Assembly: GCA_019648995.1 (NCBI GenBank)
Contig: BLXT01002806.1
Span: 933,057 to 956,978 of the forward strand
Length of the DNA: 23,922 bases
Direction: 5' to 3'
Source of the DNA: Plakobranchus ocellatus
Lineage: Eukaryota > Mollusca > Gastropoda > Plakobranchidae
Shown here: positions 10,782 through 18,817 of the stretch, in pieces
Numbering within the stretch: position 1 is the first letter of the stretch
How the letters are laid out: every line of letters starts with the position of its first letter
Position numbers and translations under genes: made by a program
Notes under the pieces: generated by a model
Databases searched by the model: none
Told to the model about the DNA's origin: nothing
Seen by the model: only the letters and a program-made list of their open reading frames with translations

Positions 10782-10842
10782 CTGTAAAAATATGTAATTA
10801 TGAAATTGCATTGAGATGTTACACATTTTTTCAGGCTTTCAG

Positions 10843-10853
10843 TTTTTTTATAT
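10843..10853. repeat. Target-site duplication, copy at LINE 3' side
   Basis: TTTTTTTATAT, identical to 11182-11192. Confidence 0.85.
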
Positions 10854-11181
10854 CATCATCATCAGGTGCCTTGCTTTACAGCGTTGGCGATCATGGTCCT
10901 CCACTTTTTCCTGTCCTTTGTCGCTTCTTTTGCTTCCAACGATTTCCCTGCCTTCAGCCAGTCTGTCAGGCCTTCAATGAGCTTTTCTCGTTGTTTTCCC
11001 CTACTGCGTTTTCCTTCCAACATTCCTGTTGTTACAAGATTCTCCAACTTTTCTCTTCGCATAACATGGCCGAAAAAGGTTGCTTGACGTTTACGGATTT
11101 TGCTTATGAGTAGTCTTGTTGTATGAGCTTCCTCTAAAACTGTGTCATTTGTCTTCTTTGCTGTCCATGAGATTCGCAGCA
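10854..11181 (-). mobile_element. 5'-truncated non-LTR retrotransposon (LINE) 3' tail
   Basis: A 328-bp insertion holding only the last part of a LINE open reading frame and its 3' end. It is flanked by perfect 11-bp direct repeats TTTTTTTATAT (10843-10853 and 11182-11192). The sense strand ends in a short TGA repeat. Severe 5' truncation, target-site duplication and microsatellite tail are the signature of target-primed reverse transcription. The copy sits in intron 4 of the SANT gene, in the same orientation. Confidence 0.88.
10862..11181 (-). pseudogene. C-terminal end of LINE reverse transcriptase ORF
   Basis: An uninterrupted frame of about 106 codons starting inside the element at LRISWTAKKTND. 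It contains the typical C-terminal motif of RTE/Jockey-like endonuclease-reverse transcriptases (RKRQATFFGHVMRREKLENL, then GKRSRGKQREK and DRKKWRTMIANAV). The N-terminal endonuclease and polymerase domains are absent. The stop codon TGA at 10862-10864 is the first unit of the TGA tail. The ATG at 11203 lies in flanking DNA, so it is not a real start. No frame damage suggests a fairly recent insertion. Confidence 0.88.
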
Positions 11182-11192
11182 TTTTTTTATAT
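11182..11192. repeat. Target-site duplication, copy at LINE 5' side
   Basis: TTTTTTTATAT, identical to 10843-10853. Confidence 0.85.
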
Positions 11193-12269
11193 AGTAGGTC
11201 CAAAACATAATATGAAATTAGGGATTGACAACTATTTGCTCAATTATAAAATGTAAAATTATTCACAAAGAAAACAATATTACCCTGCTAACAATTTTCT
11301 AGCTCTCCTCTCATTTTTCTGTTCAAAACTATAAACTTTTTCTGATTGTTCTTTTATTCATCCCAGGCCTTCAAAATTTAGTAGAAATTTTTTCAGAATA
11401 AGAATACACCAGAGGCAGACACTGCTACAGTACATCAAACTTAATTAAAGTAAAATTGTTCACCTGCAACATCCCATCCACTGGGGGGAGGGAGGGGGTA
11501 GAGGTTCGAATGCTTTCTCTGCACAAAGAGAAGAGGAATTGAAATGACAGATATGACAATAATAGTTACAGTTTTGTAATTGTAACTCATTAGGGCAAAT
11601 TTTGCACATCCTGTTAAATTTTCCTTTCCTTTTTTTTTTGCTGGAGATTCTATGAACATTTTTTTATTCGCCTCAGCACAAACTTGCAGTATGTAGCCAT
11701 GTAGGGATTTCTGTAGATTTTATTTTCATTTGGGGCCAGAGGGGGAATATTTTGAATGATTGTATATGACCAATTCAGTAAAGCACTGTTGAATCAAGAA
11801 CATCCAAACTAAAATAGGCAACTGTCCAACATGATTTTAAAGCTTACAATATTTTCTTTTCTTTTTCTTTAAATTGCCACTGAATAATGTTTCTAAGTCT
11901 TCTCCTTCAATTAGCTGATTTATGTTTAGCTGTTTTATTGTGTGTGTGTAATTGTGAAGCATACTGTAAGTGTAGCATTATTTGCTTCATTCAAATTGAA
12001 ATTATGACTGTTGCAAATCCTTGAAAATTACCTATGAGCTTAGGGATATAGTACTTGTTGAGAATTTTTTTTTCAAATTATCAAAAGATTTATCAGGTAT
12101 CTGATAATCAAATAATCGACAATATTGGCACGAAAATTCATATCCTCATAATACAGTGCATTGCTCTCAGTTCTATGAAAAATTCCATTACTAGTGAGTG
12201 ACGAGTGACCTTAAAGAATTACCGCTTTTATTAAATTGGTTTAAGAAAAACTGAGGATGTTTCACTCAC
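11193..12269 (-). other. Remainder of SANT gene intron 4
   Basis: AT-rich sequence with a G-rich patch near 11481-11500. The minus open frame at 11441-11659 shows no motif. Nothing else supported. Confidence 0.5.
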
Positions 12270-12408
12270 CTTTAATCCCCTCCCAATAGGCCGTGTCCGG
12301 GCCTAAAATGTCCATAGTGATATCAAAATAAGAAGGCTCAGGCGTTTTGGGACCGCCATCCGTTGCAGACTGGTTTCTTTTAAACAATCTGCACTCAGAT
12401 TTTAAATC
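12270..12408 (-). CDS. SANT gene exon 4 (third helix and tail)
   Basis: Acceptor TTTTCAG at 12409 and donor GTGAGT at 12269, both strong. It encodes DLKSECRLFKRNQSATDGGP, then YFDITMDILG, matching the K..Y/F+..N..SG...YFD.MD.ILG pattern of Myb/SANT-like domains. The other two reading frames hit stops at once, which fixes phase 0 at the 5' side. It ends in phase 1. Confidence 0.8.
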
Positions 12409-12759
12409 CTGAAAAGTTGTAAAGTAACAAGTAAACTCATGTAGAATTTATACAAAACCTAAGAATTTTATTTCAGCAAACATACTTGATGTAAAAATGC
12501 CTCTAGTATATATCTTAGTATCTAACACAGGAAATAAGGAAACAATTTTAGAAAAATTTTTGGCGATGGGTGGCACAGGTTTAGGGAACTGTTATTGCTT
12601 CACAGGCATTTTAAAAATGTGCCTCAATTTTCTAAATTTCTAGATATCACAAATGATGATCAATATGAGGATGACAAAAATTTTGTCCAATTTAACAAAT
12701 TTTACAGAGATCCCTCTAGCACGAAAAAATAAGAAAAAAATCTTGCAAAATATTATCAC

Positions 12760-12871
12760 TCTGAATTTCACAGAGCATTGGTCCCCTGTTCTGTCTGGGG
12801 GTGAGCGGATCGATGTCACTGACGCTCATTGCCACTTTTCCCCAAGCTTTTTTCTTATCCTCTGATGCCGT
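12760..12871 (-). CDS. SANT gene exon 3 (helix 2), with frameshift
   Basis: Acceptor TTTCAAG at 12872 and donor AGA|GTGATA at 12759. The first 24 codons encode TASEDKKKAWGKVAMSV and onward. A five-C run (minus strand, 12801-12797) then shifts the frame. Reading the second part one frame over gives the family-typical RTGDQCSVKFR, ending exactly in phase 0 at the donor. The exon is 112 nt, one more than a multiple of three, as the single-base insertion predicts. Confidence 0.7.
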
Positions 12872-13196
12872 CTTGAAATGAAATAAACATATCCAAGAGG
12901 TAATATATATTAAGTGTAACATGAATATGGGACTATGCCATTCGTATCATACATGGCAATGGCAATTTAGCAATAAAAAATTCTAGATTTTATATGAAAA
13001 TCTAAACCCTTATAAACATCTAGAGTGAGTCATTATCAATTGCAAACATATCTTGCTATTGTATAATTTTAGTGCCAAAAGCAACAACTAAGTGCAATGT
13101 CAATGTCAGAGACTGGTTTCAAGCGACTTTTGAATCTATCAAAATCATTAATGTAGCACAAGTGATACTGAAAATTTTTGTTCTTAAAATCTCTCA

Positions 13197-13266
13197 TGAA
13201 GACTTGTACCTGTGACTCAGTTTTAATTAGAATTGTGGGTCTTGTTCTCTTACCTATGCACCAACT
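13197..13266 (-). repeat. tRNA-derived SINE or tRNA relic
   Basis: On the minus strand the sequence runs TTGGTGCATAGGTAAGAG (box A-like), then GACCCACAATTC and, about 30 bases on, CACAGGTACAAGTC (box B-like, compare GGTTCGAATC). Spacing is that of a tRNA head. Several conserved bases are lost, so it is not a functional tRNA. Confidence 0.4.
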
Positions 13267-13660
13267 TCGATTTTTGGCCTTTGAAATGCTTATAAATTAA
13301 AATTAAAATTAAATGTTTTTCAAGGTTGCTGAATACAATCTGAAGGTTTCATCCACCAGAAATAAGTTGAACCCTAGTTTTAGAGATGGGTTGATATTTC
13401 TTTTGATCTGTTCCTTTATTTAAGTGGCTTAAAAAATCATGCTATGCTTTCATTTTGTGGGAAATATTGGCTGAATTTTAAATCTGATAAATCGCTACAT
13501 GAAATAGTTCAATTTCATCTAAGGTCTACATTATATCTAGGACAGGAAATACATAAAGATTTCAAATCTTGGCTTGGAAGCAAATGAAAGCTCAACATAT
13601 CATTTATATATGAAATTTAGTTAGGGTATCAAAGCAAAATCTAGGTCTAGTTTAAAATCT

Positions 13661-13732
13661 GGGAGTGCTCTGGTGGCATAACGACTAGCAAACTAGCCAC
13701 TGAAGTTACTATGTTGAGGACTGGCAGTCAAC
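13661..13732 (+). repeat. tRNA-derived SINE head relic
   Basis: Begins GGGAGTGCTCTGGTGGCATA, followed by ACGACTAGC (box A-like), ACTAGCCACTGAAGTTACTA (anticodon-arm-like) and a degenerate box B (TTGAGGACTGG). It is followed by an A-rich stretch. The layout matches tRNA-related SINE heads; divergence is high. Confidence 0.4.
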
Positions 13733-13815
13733 ATAAAAAAATCATGGTTTATCATCTAGGTCTAGACAACTGGCTCTAAAAAATACTTCAGATGCATATC
13801 TTGATCAATTATCCC

Positions 13816-13835
13816 TAGAATCTATTTAGATTCTA
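13816..13835. repeat. Perfect 9-bp inverted repeat
   Basis: TAGAATCTA, then TT, then TAGATTCTA: a perfect hairpin-capable palindrome inside the CTAG-rich segment. Confidence 0.7.
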
Positions 13836-14099
13836 AATTTAACTAGAGAACTTGATACATCAATTCTAATATATGTACCTAGGAAAAAGTAAATAGACCT
13901 AGTTGGTAAGATTGCAGAATAACACCATTCTAATCATTATCAAGTGTAAACCCTTCTTCTTGGCGGTAACACGATGGCTTTTGGCCACTCTTTGTCAGTG
14001 AATTTTCAGCAAGGTTGGCTATCTGTTTCAGATCGTGAGAAGATGATTTTTATTGTGCAATTTTACCGGCTAGTCAATAGATCTAGATCGTCAGCTTAC

Positions 14100-14200
14100 C
14101 TTGCCCGTAAGTTTACACAATAAAACTTCCTTGTACTGTTCCACCCCCTCCAGAAGTTTTTGCACTTCTAAAGGAGTAAACCTTGCACTTTTGCTCTTGG
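14100..14200 (-). CDS. SANT gene exon 2 (helix 1 of the domain)
   Basis: Encodes SKSARFTPLEVQKLLEGVEQ and onward to LTGK, a typical first helix of the Myb/SANT-like family. The donor is consensus GTAAGC at 14099, in phase 0 to exon 3. The same frame meets a TGA at 14216-14214 with no ATG after it, so the start must come from an upstream exon. Confidence 0.75.
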
Positions 14201-14394
14201 CTATTGTTTTTACTCACAGTGTGCGGTGCTTTCGGACTTCTAAATCTCTGTGGTGCTCTTAGAACAAAGACCACTTATAAACCATGTGAACAAACGACTC
14301 AGCAGATGAAAAACGAAAGTGAAAATGAAAATTTTAAACTTCAGACTTATAAGAGCTCGCTTTTTTACAAAAAGTAATCGATAAAGTTTTACAC

Positions 14395-14434
14395 CTTCAC
14401 GAAAGAGTCGGAAATGGTCTCGTAAGACCGACAT
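14395..14434 (-). CDS. SANT gene exon 1 (start exon, tentative)
   Basis: ATG at 14434-14432 with A at -3, thirteen codons (MSVLRDHFRLFRE) plus one base, then donor GTGTAA at 14394. It ends in phase 1, which joins to the CC after the AATAG acceptor at 14201 to give an Ala codon. The acceptor lacks a good pyrimidine tract, so the exon is tentative. Confidence 0.4.
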
Positions 14435-14877
14435 GATTTTATTAATGCACTTGACCCACTACGGGTAGGTTTTCCGACCGACATAGGATTTTCGACGAGA
14501 TTTTTCGACACAATTATTAATACCGCCACTGCACCGCGTTTTACATATGAGTGAAGAGATTTCAGCGCCAGTAGCTACCCTTGTTTGATTTCTCAGTAGT
14601 TATCCATAAGAAAAAATACAGTGAAGGCAGTGTCTAATCTAGATTAAAACATCAACCATCAAACTATTTCAATAGTTTGTTTAATAGATAGAGAAAATTA
14701 GATATTCCTGTCTTTACAAATATACAAATAAGTCCTAAGTAGGCTTTCAAAGGAACCTTGCAATTTGTGGAATTCGCACTTCGATTTAAGAAGCACTAGG
14801 TGAACAATCCATTTTCTTTTGAGTTCATTGTTTAAGCACCTTACTTTAGTGTGATGACCCCACGAAATCGTGCGGCG
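14435..14877. other. 5' flank of the SANT gene, no gene seen
   Basis: Contains a patch relatively rich in CpG (14455-14545) just upstream of the tentative start at 14434, which could be the minus-strand promoter. This is suggested by position and composition only. Confidence 0.3.
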
Positions 14878-15049
14878 CTATGAACTATCAGACATGCATT
14901 CATGGCTGTTTCTTGGATCGTGGGTCGTGGAATTTTTAAAGTATATTATAGCCAGATGGTCCATAAGTGATGACTCTACGACATTGCAAATGTACAGGCC
15001 TGGGTCAGTTACTTTGAATTCATGCCTGCAACGTAATTTTATGTTTCCG
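14878..15049 (-). CDS. Candidate exon: C-terminal half of an Ig-like domain
   Basis: After a plausible acceptor (CTACTTTTTGTCTAG, minus strand, 15050-15064) the frame reads GNIKLRCRHEFKVTDPGLYI, then CNVVES. This matches the strands E-F of an immunoglobulin-like domain, where D-x-G-x-Y-x-C is diagnostic. The frame runs to TAG at 14878-14880 with no obvious donor, so this would be a last exon or a fragment. I could not find the partner exon with the first Cys and the Trp. Fragment of an Ig-superfamily gene is the best reading; chance similarity is possible because the motif is short. Confidence 0.35.
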
Positions 15050-16010
15050 CTAGACAAAAAGTAGATTAACACATAAAAATTTGAGAATGTCCTTTCTAAT
15101 GGTGTTTCTTCAGCCCAACTAAACGGAGAAAGTCATAAATGAAAAATGCATGAATCTTAGCACTTCAAATCTTTGCGATGGCCGGCGAAAGTTCCTTTGC
15201 ACTTTTTCGTTTGAATGTTTGGATGATCTTTTGCGATTTTGTATACTCTAGCCTAATATCATTATCATGCTATATTAGAATACACCATAGTTTCTAGCCT
15301 GAAAGTGCATTTTACTTCACTATTAAGTATTATTTGTATTATTATTCAATTCCAATCTTATCTTCCATGGGCCAACATGAAGCGGCATTATCAGTGTAGT
15401 CAAGAGCACGGCGTTAAGACTTTAAAAAGCTGAAAGATTCAATGGGATTAAAAAAGAATAATAATAATCACATATACAAAACAAACACATGAAGGTGTAG
15501 TGTTTATCACAAAATAAAAACCCTCTCTAGAGAAGCAATGGCTAAAAGACATTCGAAATATAAAGAGTTATTTAAATTGCATTAGAATAATATGCAATAT
15601 CGATATTCAAAATGCTACGGCATTCTTTCTCGCACTGGCATTTTTACGTTATTGTCTGTGGATATAGTCGATACAAATGCACAGACATGTATCACAAGAT
15701 TTTTTTTTACTTCATTAATTTTACAATTTACAAAATTAAAGAAAAATGCCTGCACTATCAAAATTGGCAACTTATCTGGATCGACAACTGATATCTACAA
15801 CCTAGCCTGAACAAAAATTAGCAACTGAGCTTTACTGCAAATATTTATAAAGGTAACTCGAGCCGATTTTTATTTTTCTTTACCATTACTTTACTATAAC
15901 CAGCGGTGACCAACGATATGTACTTTAAATTTAACATTATATCTTAATAATGCATCTTAAAATCTATGACTCTATTATTCATTTGAATTGTTTTTTTGGT
16001 AAATTTGTAG
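15050..16010. other. No gene supported
   Basis: AT-rich sequence. The plus open frame at 15592-15810 has no recognised motif. A minus frame near 15240-15170 with several Cys and Lys residues lacks a usable donor. Confidence 0.4.
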
Positions 16011-16094
16011 CACAAAAGCGAACAGGAATCGGAAGACCTGAAAGCACCATGCAAAGCAATGGTGGCTTATGCGAAACAAAATGATCTTAGATGA
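16011..16094 (+). CDS. Candidate terminal exon, unknown protein
   Basis: Follows an acceptor with a pyrimidine-rich tract (ATTTGTAG, 16003-16010). It encodes HKSEQESEDLKAPCKAMVAY, then AKQNDLR and TGA. The composition (charged, balanced, less AT-rich than its surroundings) is coding-like. No upstream partner exon is identified and no family is recognised. Confidence 0.25.
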   Translation, partial: HKSEQESEDLKAPCKAMVAYAKQNDLR

Positions 16095-16773
16095 AGATGA
16101 TCGAGACTAATCCTTAAAAAGGGGCGTAACACAGACTTGATAGGAAACTTCAGTTCTTCAAGTTGCTTCCCCTGTTTGGTGCAAAAAGCATAATTATTAT
16201 GCGTCAGAGATCGATCAAGGCAATTTCATATTTTCATTATTATAAGGATCCATTTAAACATTATTTTGGCTGTATTTGCATTCAAATAATTTCAAAATAG
16301 GCTCTTTTGCATTTTACAATAATGGAATTATTTAAACTTGAGGGTTTTTTCGTCTTTAATTGACCGAATGCTCCGAAAATGGTTATCTCGCATTTCATTT
16401 TTTGTCTCTCTTCCCTCCCCTTCCTCCGCCCCTCCCCCATGCAAGATCTTGCACATATCCCATGGATTCACTGAAACTGTTGTAAGTAATGATAAAACTG
16501 CAGATGAGGTTTTGACTGGGAAGTCAAAAATGGGAAAATAAAGAGAGGGCCCAAACAGATGAACGTTGCGCCACAGCAACATTATATTTTCCAAGTATTT
16601 TGTAATTGCCCAGCTGTGATGTTCTGCTATTCGAAAAAGCTGTGTTACTTTAACTTGATAGTCCAGGAAAATAAACCTGCCTTTGTTGGACAGAGATTGA
16701 TGGATGCCGTGGAAGGTGTGAAATCGCTACATATTTATAAGAGTCGCTTAATTCACTTCCCGAAATTTTTTAG

Positions 16774-17169
16774 CGTCTGGCAATACATTTAGGGCAGCGG
16801 AATCTAGGCACGCTGCGGTAGAAAATGAGAAAAAAACACAGAGACTGTTTCTCGACTACATATGGACAAACATTTTCAAAAATGCTCGTCGCTCAAAGGA
16901 ACCATACGTCGTTGGGAGGTTGTAAACCTCAGTCTTCATGAATTTAAAGCAGTTGCTACTGAACTGATATGCAAAAGAAAGAAGGGCAAACTTATTGAAA
17001 ACATGAGCTGGCTTATCGTACAATCATTCCAGGTCAGAGTTTAGTCTCTCCACACAACAAGTACAAACAGACTGATGAGGACAGAGAGTTAGATCCAAAT
17101 CAAAGGAGCCAAATGCTGAGACAATTCTACAACAAAGAGATTACCCGTCAGCAAAACCAAAAAGCATGA
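16774..17169 (+). pseudogene. Coding-like stretch broken across three frames
   Basis: Three consecutive overlapping plus frames look protein-like. The first, 16774 to about 16922, includes ENEKKTQRLFLDYIWTNIFK and SKEPYVVGRL. The second, about 16926-17000, includes LHEFKAVATELICKRKKGKL. The third, 16999-17169, includes DEDRELDPNQRSQMLRQFYN and ends KEITRQQNQKA-stop. Together they would give roughly 130 residues with two frame changes, like a decayed intronless copy. An acceptor TTTTTTAG precedes the first frame, so separate exons are an alternative. I do not recognise the family. Confidence 0.25.
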
Positions 17170-18213
17170 CCTTCTAGGGCCGTGCAAAAAACTGCTTTCT
17201 CTGAAGAATTCAACACTGGTGTGAGTATACCCCGGCTTCTGAGGGCATATATAAAACCTGACACTACCAATCTAGATTCGGGATGCTTTTATTAGTCATT
17301 TGTTCCACCTATTTTTTCCATTGAAAATGCATCATTGCTCTCAAGTGTATGTATGCTCTTCATTAGGATCAAGAACTAAAATTGTTGACGCTAGTTATTT
17401 CATTGACATGGAATTTTTCCAAATTCAAATTGGGTGCCGAATATTTTATAACTGTATCCTTTTTGTGACCATTGTTACAAGAAAAGATTATATGGTAGCT
17501 TTTATTGTCCCGAAATAGCATAATACCAAGGTATTGACAAATAGCAAGGTGATATAATACTATCACATTTATGATGGTACTAAAAGTTCAAGCATAAACT
17601 TGAACTAGTGCTACCTGTGCTGGATCTGTGTATGTTTGGGCTGTAACTTTGCTGATGTGGAGGATAGAAATGACGATCTGAACTTTTTATGTTACAGTGC
17701 TTTGGCTCTGCTTGATGTGAGCGTATAGTATGGGTGTATTAGGATTTCATAAATGCTTTCCATTTTCTAGAGATGGTGATTTTTTACGCGTTCCTGATTA
17801 TCTTTCTAATTAAGTTCCTTTCGCCCAGTAGCCCAATGTTCCTTCCCCATGCACATTCAGAATGTTTATACGCGTCTCGTGTGCATTGTTATAAACTGTG
17901 GCTTATTGGGCGACGATTTGAAAGTATCGTTTTGAAACTTATGTGAATGGTTTTGATGTTCATTGCAGTGACAGCATCGAATGAACAATATATTTATGTT
18001 TAAGTAATGGACATTAAAGAAATTCAGTGAGTTTAATCTTTTGATGGCGTCATTTTTTGTTCAAAGATTGAGTACTCTTCAACTGTTTGCATTCATTTTA
18101 CTATTACAACCATTTGTCAGCAACTAAAAGAATTTGATTATTCTGTTTGAACAAAATGTTTGAGTTTTAGTTGTTCAAGACTGCTCTTTTGTTTTGCTAT
18201 AATTGAATAACAG
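17170..18213. other. No gene supported
   Basis: AT-rich sequence. Short open frames on both strands near 17300-17560 lack motifs or splice context. Confidence 0.45.
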
Positions 18214-18263
18214 TTACAAAATTAACATTGGCCACTCCGCCAGAAGTGACTAAGTACAAAATG
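18214..18263 (+). CDS. Candidate small exon, unknown protein
   Basis: Bounded by acceptor AACAG (18213) and a perfect donor GTAAGT (18264). One frame is open (TKLTLATPPEVTKYKM), starting after two bases and ending in phase 0. The last codon is ATG in good context (AAAATGG), so this could instead be a 5' UTR exon ending on the start codon. No family recognised. Confidence 0.22.
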
Positions 18264-18420
18264 GTAAGTTTTTTCAAGAAACCTTTTCTTCCCAAAGTAT
18301 GAAATCTAATCCAATCTCACGATATTTTATTCAAGAAGGTGCCTTTAAAACCAGAGACTTCAACTAATATAAATAAGAAAATGTTTGCAAGATTTGTGAC
18401 GCAAAAATCTTTAGCGCCAT

Positions 18421-18480
18421 TTTCTCTAAACTTACTTTTTGTTCTCTAAACTTACTTTTTGTTCTCTAGACTTACTTTTT
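18421..18480. repeat. 20-bp tandem repeat, 3 copies
   Basis: Three adjacent 20-bp units of GTTCTCTAAACTTACTTTTT type. The first two are nearly identical and the third has one A-to-G change (CTAGAC). Confidence 0.92.
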
Positions 18481-18675
18481 GGACTTAACTATGGCAAGAA
18501 GCCATCGATAAATTCAATGGGATTTTGTTTAAAATATAAGAAAGCGTTGTGTTAAAGAACAATAGACTTCCCGCCTTTTGTTCAATCATTGCTTTCTAGG
18601 CCTAATATCGGCCATCTTGTATTGTCTCTCATTTTGCGGTTACTGTAAATTAAAATGAAATTGTTCTACAACAAA

Positions 18676-18676
18676 G

Positions 18677-18717
<41 letters not shown>

Positions 18718-18817
18718 ATTGTTGTTGTTGTTGTTGTTGCTGTTGTTGTTGATGTTGTTGTTGCTGTTGCTGCTGTTGGTGGTGGTGGTGCTTTTGTAGT
18801 TACTGTTGCTGTTGTTT
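18676..18817. repeat. (GTT)n microsatellite, interrupted at 3' side
   Basis: Pure GTT from 18676 to about 18717, then GTT mixed with GCT, GAT and GGT triplets. The open frames over it (poly-Val on plus, poly-Thr on minus) are repeat artefacts. Confidence 0.95.

Larger units (their letters stand above)
12872..14099 (-). other. SANT gene intron 2
   Basis: A 1.2-kb intron holding two tRNA-like SINE relics, a hairpin-forming inverted repeat near 12983-13004 and a CTAG-dense segment (13530-14090). No additional exon was recognised. Confidence 0.55.
10744..14434 (-). pseudogene. Myb/SANT-like (trihelix) DNA-binding protein, 5 exons, one frameshift
   Basis: A minus-strand gene assembled from exons 14434-14395, 14200-14100, 12871-12760, 12408-12270 and 10781-10744. 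The predicted product is about 142 residues, almost entirely one Myb/SANT-like (trihelix) DNA-binding domain, as found in MSANTD, NAIF1 and Harbinger-associated proteins. Helix 1 is RFTPLEVQKLLEGVEQYKEV, helix 2 is SEDKKKAWGKVAMSV, and the third helix with linker is DLKSECRLFKRNQ. It probably binds DNA in the nucleus. All introns are GT-AG and phases match (1, 0, 0, 1) provided one base is removed from the five-base C run in exon 3 (plus-strand G at 12797-12801). As given, the frame is broken there. The extra base is either a real mutation (pseudogene) or an assembly error. Exons 2-4 are well supported; exons 1 and 5 rest on splice sites and phase only. A LINE tail lies in intron 4. Confidence 0.7.

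Noticed and set aside
10748..11113. Plus-strand frames of 121 and 73 codons at the LINE
   Set aside because: Antisense shadows of the LINE reverse transcriptase C-terminus and of the SANT terminal exon.
14183..14377. Plus-strand frame starting MHFCSWLLFLLTVCGAFGLL, which looks like a secreted peptide
   Set aside because: It is antisense to exon 2 of the SANT gene, which has much better support. The hydrophobic start is probably the shadow of that exon.
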